From an uncultured Actinomycetes bacterium (GTDB taxonomy: Bacteria > Actinomycetota > Thermoleophilia > Solirubrobacterales > Thermoleophilaceae), in the NCBI GenBank assembly GCA_946481495.1, contig CAMLNW010000104.1:1-8851 (forward strand): a stretch of DNA of 8,851 bases. Direction: 5' to 3'. Numbering within the stretch: the first letter of the stretch is position 1; every line of letters begins with the position of its first letter. The position numbers and the translations under genes were made by a program. The notes below the pieces were generated by a model. That model saw nothing but the letters and a program-made list of their open reading frames with translations, was not told the DNA's origin and did no database searches. This document shows positions 1 through 7,293 of this stretch, piece by piece.

Positions 1-449
1 GGGTAGTTCCACGGCACGATCGCCCCGACGACGCCGAGCGGCTCCTTGAGCACGAGCGCGAGCTGGCTCGACTCAATCGGAGGGATCACCCGGCCGGCGA
101 AGTTGCGGCCCATCTCGGCGTAGTAGTCAAACGCGGCGGCGGTCCAACCGACCTCATCAGAGTTCTCGATCAGGGGCTTGCCGCCCTCGACCGTCATCGC
201 GTGCGCCAGCTCGTCGGTGCGTGCGCGCAGCCGGGTCGCGACCTCATGCAGCAGCTCGGCACGCTCGGCCGCTGGCGTAGCGGCCCAGCCGGCGAACGCG
301 TCGCGCGCGGCAGCGATCGCCGCGTCCACCTGCTCTGCCGACGCGGTCCCGACATCGGCGACGGTCTCCTCGGTCGCCGGGTTCTCGACGGCGAGCCGCT
401 CGCCATCGCCCGCGACCTGCTCGCCCGCGATCAGTAGCCGAGTCTCCAC
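1..449 (-). CDS. Aldehyde dehydrogenase family protein, N-terminal part (runs off window start)
   Basis: This is the N-terminal 149 residues of an NAD(P)-dependent aldehyde dehydrogenase, which oxidises an aldehyde to its carboxylate in the cytoplasm; the substrate cannot be told from this part. Seen: an early IAGE segment (7-10), the ENPATEE stretch (22-28) typical of the start of the cofactor domain, a helical AERAELL segment (61-67), the EGGKP motif (88-92), and the KEPLGVVGAIVPWNY block (135-149), whose PWN motif precedes the nucleotide-binding part. The catalytic Cys and Glu lie beyond the window. The start is GTG at 449: no upstream in-frame alternative fits, and a TATAGT hexamer lies 8 nt before it. 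It is divergent from the potassium channel gene, with 59 bp between them. Family assignment is secure; the specific enzyme (succinate-semialdehyde, betaine-aldehyde or another type) is open. Confidence 0.9.
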   Translation of the reverse strand, partial: METRLLIAGEQVAGDGERLAVENPATEETVADVGTASAEQVDAAIAAARDAFAGWAATPAAERAELLHEVATRLRARTDELAHAMTVEGGKPLIENSDEVGWTAAAFDYYAEMGRNFAGRVIPPIESSQLALVLKEPLGVVGAIVPWNY

Positions 450-457
450 TGCGAGCG

Positions 458-463
458 ACTATA
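458..463 (-). promoter_or_regulatory. Predicted -10 box of the aldehyde dehydrogenase gene
   Basis: On the minus strand the hexamer TATAGT is followed by 8 nt and then the GTG start, which would put the transcript start at or next to the start codon (leaderless mRNA). No Shine-Dalgarno sequence is present in the gap. No convincing -35 was seen. Confidence 0.5.
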
Positions 464-508
464 GACCGACCACTAGGACGCCTGGGCTCGATGTCGAACC
501 TCTAGCGG

Positions 509-1231
509 ATGGACGCGCGCAGCGAGAGGATGGCCCGGCGCTTCGAGCCGATCGTGACCGTGGCGGCGCTGCTGGTGATCCCGGTGCTGATCATCCAGGA
601 CCAGGATCGGGGCGCGACCGTCAACCTGATCGGCGACGTACTCGACTGGCTGTCATGGGGAGCGTTCGCGGCCGAGGCGGTAGTCATGCTGTCGATCGTT
701 CCCGACCGCCGCGCCTGGCTGCGCGCGCATTTCCTCGAGGTCTCGATCGTCGTGCTCACACCGCCGTTCATTGGAGCCTTCAAGTCGGTGCGGCTGTTGA
801 AACTGTTGCGGCTGCTCTGGCTGTTCCGCCTCGCGCCGCTGGCACAGCGGTTGTTCACCGCCGCGGGCGTAAAGTCGGCCGCGCTGCTCGTGGCATTGAC
901 AGCAGTCGTGGGCGGCGCTGCCTTCGCCGAGCTCGAGAAGGGCCAAACGACCGCGAATGGGATCTACTGGGCAGTCACGACGATGACCACCGTCGGCTAC
1001 GGCAACCCGCAGCCGACGAACACGTCGACGAAGATCCTCGCGGTCATCGTGATCTTCGTCGGCATCGGCTTCGTTGCCGTGCTGACCGGTTCGATTGCGC
1101 AGCGTTTCCTCGCGCCGGACATCGCGGAGGAGGAGAAGGAGCAGACCGAGATCGTGGAGACGAACAGGCAGATCCTCGCCGAGCTGCGCGAGGTCAAGGA
1201 GCGCCTGGCGGCGCTGGAGGGGCGCTCCTAG
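509..1231 (+). CDS. Six-helix potassium channel with voltage-sensor-like S4
   Basis: A 240-residue membrane protein of the voltage-gated-like K+ channel family. Hydrophobic segments at about 14-30 (S1), 44-64 (S2) and 75-90 (S3) are followed by an S4-like helix, SVRLLKLLRLLWLFR (93-107), with spaced Arg/Lys residues. S5 is about 122-141, the pore helix and selectivity filter TTMTTVGYGN lie at 157-166, and S6 is about 174-200. TVGYG (161-165) is the K+ filter signature. The tail (205-238) is highly charged with heptad-like Leu/Ile spacing, suggesting a short coiled coil that could help tetramer assembly. It lacks a RCK/TrkA-N or cyclic-nucleotide domain. The start is less certain: ATG 509 has only a weak GAACCT hexamer 7 nt upstream, and an internal ATG at 530 has a purine run too close to be a good ribosome site. 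The stop abuts that of the convergent rpsT. Confidence 0.9.
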   Translation: MDARSERMARRFEPIVTVAALLVIPVLIIQDQDRGATVNLIGDVLDWLSWGAFAAEAVVMLSIVPDRRAWLRAHFLEVSIVVLTPPFIGAFKSVRLLKLLRLLWLFRLAPLAQRLFTAAGVKSAALLVALTAVVGGAAFAELEKGQTTANGIYWAVTTMTTVGYGNPQPTNTSTKILAVIVIFVGIGFVAVLTGSIAQRFLAPDIAEEEKEQTEIVETNRQILAELREVKERLAALEGRS

Positions 1232-1238
1232 CTAGGAG
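1225..1238. repeat. Perfect 14-bp palindrome holding two convergent stop codons
   Basis: CTCCTAGCTAGGAG is a perfect palindrome. Its left half contains the channel stop TAG (1229-1231) and its right half the complement of the rpsT stop TAG (1234-1232). With no loop and no T-run it is not a classic terminator. Confidence 0.8.
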
Positions 1239-1498
1239 GAGACGCTGGCGCGTAACCGTGCCGCGCGGGCCTTCTTGCGCGCCGCGGTGTTCTTGTGCAG
1301 CGCTCCGCTGCGCACGGCACGGTCGATCCGTGAGACCAGGGCGCGGAACTCGCTCTCGACGTCCTCGGCCTTGCCGGACTCGACGGCAGCCTCGAGGCGA
1401 CGGAAGTAGGTCTTGATCGCCGAGGTGTAGCGACGGTTCTCGTCGCGCTCACGCTCGGTGCGCAAAATCCGCTTCTTCTGGGATGCGATGTTGGCCAT
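1232..1498 (-). CDS. rpsT: 30S ribosomal protein S20
   Basis: An 88-residue basic protein that binds 16S rRNA and stabilises the 30S subunit. The N-terminus MANIASQKKRI matches the family hallmark MANIKSQKKRI, and the C-terminal HKNTAARKKARAARL (68-82) matches the conserved HKNTAARKKSRLA block. Length is normal for S20. The ATG at 1498 is chosen because the family begins exactly at MANI; an in-frame extension to 1582 would run into murJ. No Shine-Dalgarno sequence is visible before the ATG. The nearest good -10 (TACACT, 1545-1540) would give a leader of roughly 35 nt, unlike most first genes here, so translation may be controlled through the leader, as S20 self-regulation is known in enterobacteria (inference). 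It is divergent from murJ with 53 bp between start codons, and convergent with the channel gene with zero spacing. Confidence 0.97.
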   Translation of the reverse strand: MANIASQKKRILRTERERDENRRYTSAIKTYFRRLEAAVESGKAEDVESEFRALVSRIDRAVRSGALHKNTAARKKARAARLRASVSS

Positions 1499-1538
1499 GG
1501 TGTTGGTCGTCACGCCAGGGAACGGCGCGGCGGCGGCG

Positions 1539-1545
1539 TAGTGTA
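1539..1545. promoter_or_regulatory. Overlapping divergent -10 boxes of murJ and rpsT
   Basis: The 7-bp string TAGTGTA reads as TAGTGT (1539-1544) on the plus strand, 7 nt before the murJ ATG, and as TACACT (1545-1540) on the minus strand, 41 nt before the rpsT ATG. Both fit TANNNT. No strong -35 is visible for either, so the rpsT assignment is the weaker of the two. Confidence 0.5.
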
Positions 1546-1551
1546 GCGCTG

Positions 1552-3165
1552 ATGGCCGATTCGACGACCGCGGCTCCCGCACCGCGGGAGGAGGACGGCA
1601 GCCAGCGCGGCGGCAGGCTGGCCCGCAGCACCGCCTTTTTCTCGGCTGCGACTGGGCTTTCGCGCATCCTCGGACTGGTTCGCGAGATCGTCGCGGCGAA
1701 GTACTTCGGCGTCACCGCGGCGATGTCGGCGTTCACGATCGCCTTCCAGGTGCCGAACCTCGTTCGCGCACTGTTCGCCGACTCGGCTCTCCAGGGAGCG
1801 TTCGTCCCGGTCTTCACGGAGCTGCTCGAGAAGGGCAAGAAGCGCGAGGCGTTCCACGTCGCGTCGAGCCTGTTCTTCCTGATCTTCCTGGTGCTCGGCC
1901 TGACGACGGCGCTGTTCATCGTCTTCGCCGAGCCGATCATGTCGATCTTCGCGCCGGGCTTCGACGACCAGCCGTTGCGCGACCTGACCGTCGGCCTGTC
2001 GCAGCTGATGTTCCCGATCGTCCTGCTGCTCGCGCTGTCGGGCGTGATCGTCGGGATGCTGAACAGCTTCGAGCACTTCAGCGTGCCGGCGCTGGCGCCG
2101 GTCGCCTGGAACCTCGTGATCATCGCGGCGCTGGTCATGCTGACGCCGCTGTTCGAGGGCCAGGACCGCGTCTACGCCTACGCGATCGGCGTTCTCGTCG
2201 GCACGATCGTTCAGTTCCTGCTGCCGATCCCGTGGCTGCGCGGCCGTGGCGGCCACTTCACGATCACGCTCGACTGGCGCAACGAGCACGTCAAGCGTGT
2301 GCTGTGGCTGATGTTGCCGGTGACGCTTGCGCTCGGGATGATCAATCTCAGCCTGCTGATCAACTCGCTGTTCGGAACGTTGGTCTCCGACGAGGCGCCG
2401 GCGGCGATCGACAAGGCGTTCCGGATCTACCAGCTCCCGCAGGGGCTGTTCTCGATCTCGATCGCGACGGTGCTGTTCCCGACGCTGTCGAAGCTCGCCG
2501 CGCGCGGCGCCAACGACGACCTGCGCGCGACGATGAGCAACGGCGTACGCCAGATCTGCCTGCTGCTGATCCCGAGCGCGGTGCTGATGGCGGTGCTCGC
2601 CGAGCCGATCGTGCGGCTGCTCTACCAGCGCGGCGAGTTTGGACCCGAGGCCACCGATCTCGTGACGACGGCTCTCGTCTGGTGGTCGATCTCGCTGCCG
2701 TTCCAGGGCGTCAGCCTGCTCTTCTCGCGCACCTTCTTCGGTCTCCAGCAGCCGTGGGCGACGACCGCGCTGGCGGTGGTCAACATGGTCGTCAACGCCG
2801 CCGTCGCGTTTGCGCTCTACGAGCCGTTCGGGATCGCCGGCATCGTGCTCGGCACGGTCGCTGGGACGCTCGTGATGACAATCGCCCAGGGCTTGATCCT
2901 GCGTGGAGAGCTCGGTGGGATCGAGGGCCGCAAGCTGATCGGCACGATCGTGCGGATGCTTGCGGCGGCGGCCATCCTTGCGGCGTTCGCCTACGGCGTC
3001 TGGTACGGCCTCGACGAGCTGTTCGGTCGCTCGCTGATCGCTCAGATCATCGCAGTCGGCGCGGGCGTAGCGGCTGGAGTGCTCGCGTATGCGGTGGCGG
3101 TGTGGGCGCTCCGCGTGCCGGAGGCCCACCAGGTACTGCGGCTACTGCGTTCGCGCCGCGGCTAG
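1552..3165 (+). CDS. murJ: Lipid II flippase MurJ (MviN family)
   Basis: A 537-residue polytopic membrane protein of the MOP exporter superfamily that moves lipid II across the cytoplasmic membrane for peptidoglycan synthesis. Seen: a short polar N-terminus (1-23), the GLSRILGLVRE motif (35-45, with the conserved arginines of TM1), the AFQVPNLVRALFA block (64-76) with its conserved Arg, GAFVPVF (82-88), the LPQGLFSISIATVLFPTLS block, the LYQRGEF motif, and hydrophobic segments along the whole length consistent with 14 helices. It has no C-terminal pseudokinase extension of the mycobacterial MviN kind. The start at ATG 1552 is preferred over an in-frame ATG at 1483, which lies inside rpsT; a TAGTGT box lies 7 nt before 1552. 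The Asp usual in the family's DAF-x-x-AF motif is Ser59 here. The stop overlaps that of the convergent DJ-1-like gene. Confidence 0.95.
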   Translation: MADSTTAAPAPREEDGSQRGGRLARSTAFFSAATGLSRILGLVREIVAAKYFGVTAAMSAFTIAFQVPNLVRALFADSALQGAFVPVFTELLEKGKKREAFHVASSLFFLIFLVLGLTTALFIVFAEPIMSIFAPGFDDQPLRDLTVGLSQLMFPIVLLLALSGVIVGMLNSFEHFSVPALAPVAWNLVIIAALVMLTPLFEGQDRVYAYAIGVLVGTIVQFLLPIPWLRGRGGHFTITLDWRNEHVKRVLWLMLPVTLALGMINLSLLINSLFGTLVSDEAPAAIDKAFRIYQLPQGLFSISIATVLFPTLSKLAARGANDDLRATMSNGVRQICLLLIPSAVLMAVLAEPIVRLLYQRGEFGPEATDLVTTALVWWSISLPFQGVSLLFSRTFFGLQQPWATTALAVVNMVVNAAVAFALYEPFGIAGIVLGTVAGTLVMTIAQGLILRGELGGIEGRKLIGTIVRMLAAAAILAAFAYGVWYGLDELFGRSLIAQIIAVGAGVAAGVLAYAVAVWALRVPEAHQVLRLLRSRRG

Positions 3166-3836
3166 CGCGCCGCACCCGCGGCGTCGATCTCCGCGAGCGC
3201 CTCGGCCTCCTGCGCGCCCATGACGGTGCGCACCAGCTCGACGGTCTCGGCGGACGCCTTCTCGGGCGCGCCGGAGTCGAACGGGGGCTGGGGGTCGTAC
3301 TCGATCCCGAGCTGCACGGCCTTGGCGACGTCGGTGTGGGTGAGCAGCTCGGTCAGCCGCAGCGCCATGTCGATCCCGGCCGATACGCCGGCCGCCGTCA
3401 CGACCTTGCCGCGCTCGACGACGCGGTCGGGCACCGGGCAGGCGCCCAGCTCTCCGAGCAGCTCGCGCTCCGTCCAGTGCGTCGTCGCGTCGACGTCGTC
3501 GAGGATCCCGGCCTTCGCGAGCACGAGCGCGCCCGTGCAGACCGACGTGGTGTAGGTCGAGTGCTCGTGCGCCTCGCGGACCCAGGCGAGCAGGCGCTCG
3601 TCGTCGAGCAGAGCGCGCGTGCCGATGCCGCCGGGCACCACCAGCACGTCCGGCCGTGCCACATCCTCCCAACGGCCTTCGGCGAGCACTGTGAGCATCC
3701 GATTGTCGGTTCGCACCGGTCCTGCCTGAGGACCGAGAAATCGAACGTCCGTCCCTGGAATTCCGGACAGCACCTGGTAGGGGCCGATCGCGTCGAGAGC
3801 GGTGAAGCGATCGAACAGCGGGATTGCGACAAGCAT
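3162..3836 (-). CDS. DJ-1/PfpI family protein, isonitrile hydratase-like
   Basis: A 224-residue single-domain protein of the DJ-1/PfpI (class I glutamine amidotransferase-like) superfamily. Seen: the N-terminal strand with FDRFTALDAIGPYQVL (8-23) including Asp15, the VLVVPGG strand and turn (64-70), and the nucleophile elbow SVCTGALVLAKAGILD (98-113) with Cys100 and Thr101, followed by ATTHW (117-121). Asp15, Cys100 and Thr101 occupy the places of the Asp, Cys and Thr reported as essential in Pseudomonas isonitrile hydratase, which converts an isonitrile to an N-substituted formamide. That activity is therefore plausible but not proven; many relatives are uncharacterised. The C-terminus (about 185-224) is an acidic helical extension. 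It is the second gene of an operon, 13 bp after the GATase-type AraC regulator, with a good Shine-Dalgarno sequence. Its stop shares CTAG with murJ. Confidence 0.88.
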   Translation of the reverse strand: MLVAIPLFDRFTALDAIGPYQVLSGIPGTDVRFLGPQAGPVRTDNRMLTVLAEGRWEDVARPDVLVVPGGIGTRALLDDERLLAWVREAHEHSTYTTSVCTGALVLAKAGILDDVDATTHWTERELLGELGACPVPDRVVERGKVVTAAGVSAGIDMALRLTELLTHTDVAKAVQLGIEYDPQPPFDSGAPEKASAETVELVRTVMGAQEAEALAEIDAAGAAR

Positions 3837-3841
3837 CGGGT

Positions 3842-3847
3842 CTCCTT
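3842..3847 (-). promoter_or_regulatory. Ribosome binding site of the DJ-1-like gene
   Basis: AAGGAG on the minus strand, 5 nt before the ATG at 3836 and just after the stop codon of the upstream regulator. It fixes the start codon and contrasts with the lack of such sites at the first genes of units in this window. Confidence 0.8.
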
Positions 3848-3849
3848 GG

Positions 3850-4824
3850 TCAGGCGGCGCGCTCGAGCGCGCCGCGAAAGCGGTCTCGGTACTCGCTGGG
3901 GCTGACGCCCAGTCGGCGGCGGAAGGCGCGCCGGTAGGTCTCCGGCGTCCCGAAGCCGCAGGCGGCGGCGATCTGCTCGCTGCCGATGGCAGTCGTCTGA
4001 AGCAGCTCGATGGCGCGCTCGACGCGCACCGTCTCGACGTATGCGGCCGGTGTCACACCAACTTCGCGACGGAAGGCGCGCGCGAAGCCGCGCACGCTCA
4101 TGTGGGCGTGGGCGGCGAGCGCCTCGACAGTCAGGTCTGCGTCCGGCTGGGCACGTGCGAGCTCCTGCGCCGCCCGGATCGGGGCGCGCTCGGCGAGCTG
4201 TGCGGCCAGCGGCGCGGAGAACTGCGCCTGGCCGCCCGGTCGCTTCGCGAACACGACGAGCCAGCGCGCGATCTCGAGCGCGGTCTCGCGGCCGTTGTCG
4301 TCCTCGACGAGCGCCAGCGCGAGGTCGATCCCCGATGTCACGCCGGCAGAGGTCCAGACGTTGCCGTCGCGGACGAAGATCGAGTCGGGGTCGACGTCGA
4401 CGTTCGGATGGGCCTCGGCCAGGAGGTCGACAGCCGACCAGTGGGTCGCCGCCGTGCGCCCGTCGAGCAGGCCGGTCGCGGCGAGCAGGAAGGCGCCGGT
4501 GCACACGGAGGCGATGCGCCGTGCGCGCGCCGCCGTCGCCGCGATGGCGTCGATGAGATCGCTGTCACGCCGTGCCACGCTGGCTCCTCCTCCGCCGGCG
4601 ACGATCAGCGTGTCGATCGGACCGCTGAGATCTCCGAGCGCCTTGTCGGGTGCGATCCGGAGCCCGCTGCTGGTGCGGAACGGCTCGCCGTCGCTGCTGA
4701 CGACGAGCTGGCGGTAGCGTCCCGCTGCCAGTCGCTCGGCGGTGTCGAAGACCTCCAGCGGGCCGGTGAGGTCGAGCGACTGGACGCCGTCGAAGCCGAG
4801 AATCGCGATCTGCCGGTGCTCCAT
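3850..4824 (-). CDS. GlxA/FtrA-type AraC family regulator with DJ-1/PfpI sensor domain
   Basis: A 324-residue transcription factor. Residues 1-180 form a DJ-1/PfpI-like domain: IAILGFDGVQSLDLTGPLEV (6-25), LIVAGGGG (73-80), the elbow SVCTGAFLLAATGLLDG (106-122) with Cys108, and ATHW (126-129). Residues about 215-320 form the AraC DNA-binding domain: first helix-turn-helix at about 231-253 (LTVEALAAHAHMSVRGFARA), second at about 280-303 (SEQIAAACGFGTPETYRRAF), ending LGVSPSEYRDRFR. The start at ATG 4824 is chosen because the domain begins with MEHRQIAIL; a 379-residue in-frame version from 4989 would overlap the divergent ferritin-like gene. The regulator and its downstream gene share the same fold and elbow sequence, suggesting they see related ligands (inference). 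It probably controls its own operon. Confidence 0.92.
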   Translation of the reverse strand: MEHRQIAILGFDGVQSLDLTGPLEVFDTAERLAAGRYRQLVVSSDGEPFRTSSGLRIAPDKALGDLSGPIDTLIVAGGGGASVARRDSDLIDAIAATAARARRIASVCTGAFLLAATGLLDGRTAATHWSAVDLLAEAHPNVDVDPDSIFVRDGNVWTSAGVTSGIDLALALVEDDNGRETALEIARWLVVFAKRPGGQAQFSAPLAAQLAERAPIRAAQELARAQPDADLTVEALAAHAHMSVRGFARAFRREVGVTPAAYVETVRVERAIELLQTTAIGSEQIAAACGFGTPETYRRAFRRRLGVSPSEYRDRFRGALERAA

Positions 4825-4831
4825 GTCATCA

Positions 4832-4860
4832 ATGGTGCCGTGTGGCGGTATGGACTGCAA
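4832..4860 (-). promoter_or_regulatory. Possible promoter of the AraC regulator operon
   Basis: On the minus strand TTGCAG (4860-4855) is followed after 17 bp by CACCAT (4837-4832), then 7 nt and the ATG. The -10 is weak, but both the spacer and the distance to the start fit a leaderless sigma-70 promoter. An imperfectly placed TGTGG/CCACA inverted pair (4841-4845 and 4864-4868) overlaps it. Confidence 0.35.
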
Positions 4861-4904
4861 TGCCCACATAGGGACGATTTCTGCCAGCGGTTGTTCCTCT
4901 GTCG

Positions 4905-4921
4905 AGCCGGGTAGGCCGGCT
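4905..4921. repeat. Inverted repeat just before the ferritin-like gene
   Basis: AGCCGG, 5-nt centre GTAGG, then CCGGCT: perfect 6-bp arms ending 2 nt before the ATG at 4924. It could be an operator or a hairpin at the start of the message. Confidence 0.45.
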
Positions 4922-4923
4922 AC

Positions 4924-5358
4924 ATGGCCGATGAGCGAATGGATGTCGAGAAGCAGATCGATCGCCTCAACGCCGCATTGCGGCTGCAAGGGCGTTCAGC
5001 GCTGCAGTACACGCTGACTGGCGGCAGCATGATCGGCCTCGAGCACCAGCTGCTCGCCGAACGCTTCGGCGAGTTCGCTCGCGCGGAGATCGATGACGCT
5101 CGGCGCCTGGTCGAGAAGATCTCGGCGCTGGGCGGCGAGCCGACCGACGAGTTCGCTTCGCCGACTTTCGGCAGCGACTCGAGGCGCGCGCTGCAACAGC
5201 TCGTCGACTCGGAGACCGAGACGCTGACGGCACTGCAGGACGCGATTGAGCCGACCGGTCGCGAGGCCGCTTCAGAGGCGGTCGAGCACCGGCTCGAGCA
5301 CATGATCATGCGCAAGCAGGAGCAGGTTGACGTGCTGCTGCGGGCGCTGCGCGGCTGA
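4924..5358 (+). CDS. Ferritin-like four-helix protein with degenerate iron site
   Basis: A 144-residue all-helical protein resembling the bacterioferritin/Dps-like superfamily. Helix A is about 8-36 (LNAALRLQGRSALQYTL), helix B 37-69 ending in the ferritin-like turn SALGGEPT (67-74), helix C 85-109 and helix D 112-143. Aligned by eye to bacterioferritin, the helix A Glu is Gln22, the helix B ExxH pair is E55xxD58, and the helix D ExxH pair is K131xxQ134, so most dinuclear-iron ligands seem lost; Glu97 may match the helix C ligand. Catalytic iron storage is therefore doubtful, and it may have a structural or DNA/protein-binding role. The start could be ATG 4924 or ATG 4939 (MDVEKQID); neither has a clear ribosome site. 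A TAGGCC hexamer lies 6 nt before 4924. It lies 30 bp upstream of lepA, which has its own promoter. Confidence 0.7.
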   Translation: MADERMDVEKQIDRLNAALRLQGRSALQYTLTGGSMIGLEHQLLAERFGEFARAEIDDARRLVEKISALGGEPTDEFASPTFGSDSRRALQQLVDSETETLTALQDAIEPTGREAASEAVEHRLEHMIMRKQEQVDVLLRALRG

Positions 5359-5375
5359 CGTTGCGTCCCACCCCG

Positions 5376-5381
5376 CATAAT
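5376..5381 (+). promoter_or_regulatory. Predicted -10 box of lepA
   Basis: CATAAT, 7 nt before the GTG start at 5389, in the 30-bp gap after the ferritin-like gene. No Shine-Dalgarno sequence lies in between, consistent with a leaderless lepA message. A CTGACG about 15 bp upstream is a poor -35 candidate. Confidence 0.6.
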
Positions 5382-5388
5382 CAGGGCC

Positions 5389-7203
<1,815 letters not shown>

Positions 7204-7231
7204 GTCGCGCTCTGTAAAAGGGCTGCGACAA

Positions 7232-7271
7232 CTTAAGGAAACCTTTGCGCGCTGCTTAGAAACGCTTAAGG
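7232..7271. repeat. CTTAAG repeat cluster upstream of the sigma factor gene
   Basis: CTTAAGG occurs at 7232-7238 and 7265-7271, and a related CTTAGA at 7255-7260; start-to-start distances are 23 and 10 bp, 33 bp overall, near three helical turns. The core CTTAAG is palindromic. AAGG-AAA-CCTT (7235-7245) forms a further small inverted repeat. The AT-rich motifs stand out in a GC-rich background and sit just upstream of the predicted -10. Confidence 0.5.
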
Positions 7272-7280
7272 GGCCAGGCG

Positions 7281-7286
7281 TAGTTT
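7281..7286 (+). promoter_or_regulatory. Predicted -10 box of the sigma factor gene
   Basis: TAGTTT, 7 nt before the ATG at 7294, with no Shine-Dalgarno sequence between; a leaderless transcript is likely. The place of a -35 is occupied by AGAAAC (7258-7263), within the CTTAAG repeat cluster. Confidence 0.6.
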
Positions 7287-7293
7287 CTCCGCC

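Noticed and set aside
178..1416. 412-codon plus-strand frame over the aldehyde dehydrogenase, channel and rpsT
   Set aside because: It overlaps three recognised genes in other frames and has Arg/Ala/Ser-rich composition without motifs.
1483..1551. N-terminal extension of MurJ to ATG 1483
   Set aside because: It lies partly inside rpsT and is Arg-rich; the -10 box and the family start support 1552.
1510..3129. Long open frame (539 codons) antisense to murJ
   Set aside because: Its translation is dominated by Arg, Gln, Asp and Glu with no domain, as expected for the antisense of a GC-rich gene; murJ on the other strand has full family motifs.
2232..3905. 557-codon plus-strand open frame across the murJ end and the DJ-1-like gene
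   Set aside because: Low-complexity Arg/Ala/Asp-rich translation crossing two well-supported genes in other frames.
4825..4989. N-terminal extension of the AraC regulator to an ATG at 4989
   Set aside because: It would overlap the divergent ferritin-like gene; the DJ-1-like domain starts naturally at 4824 and the extra sequence matches nothing.
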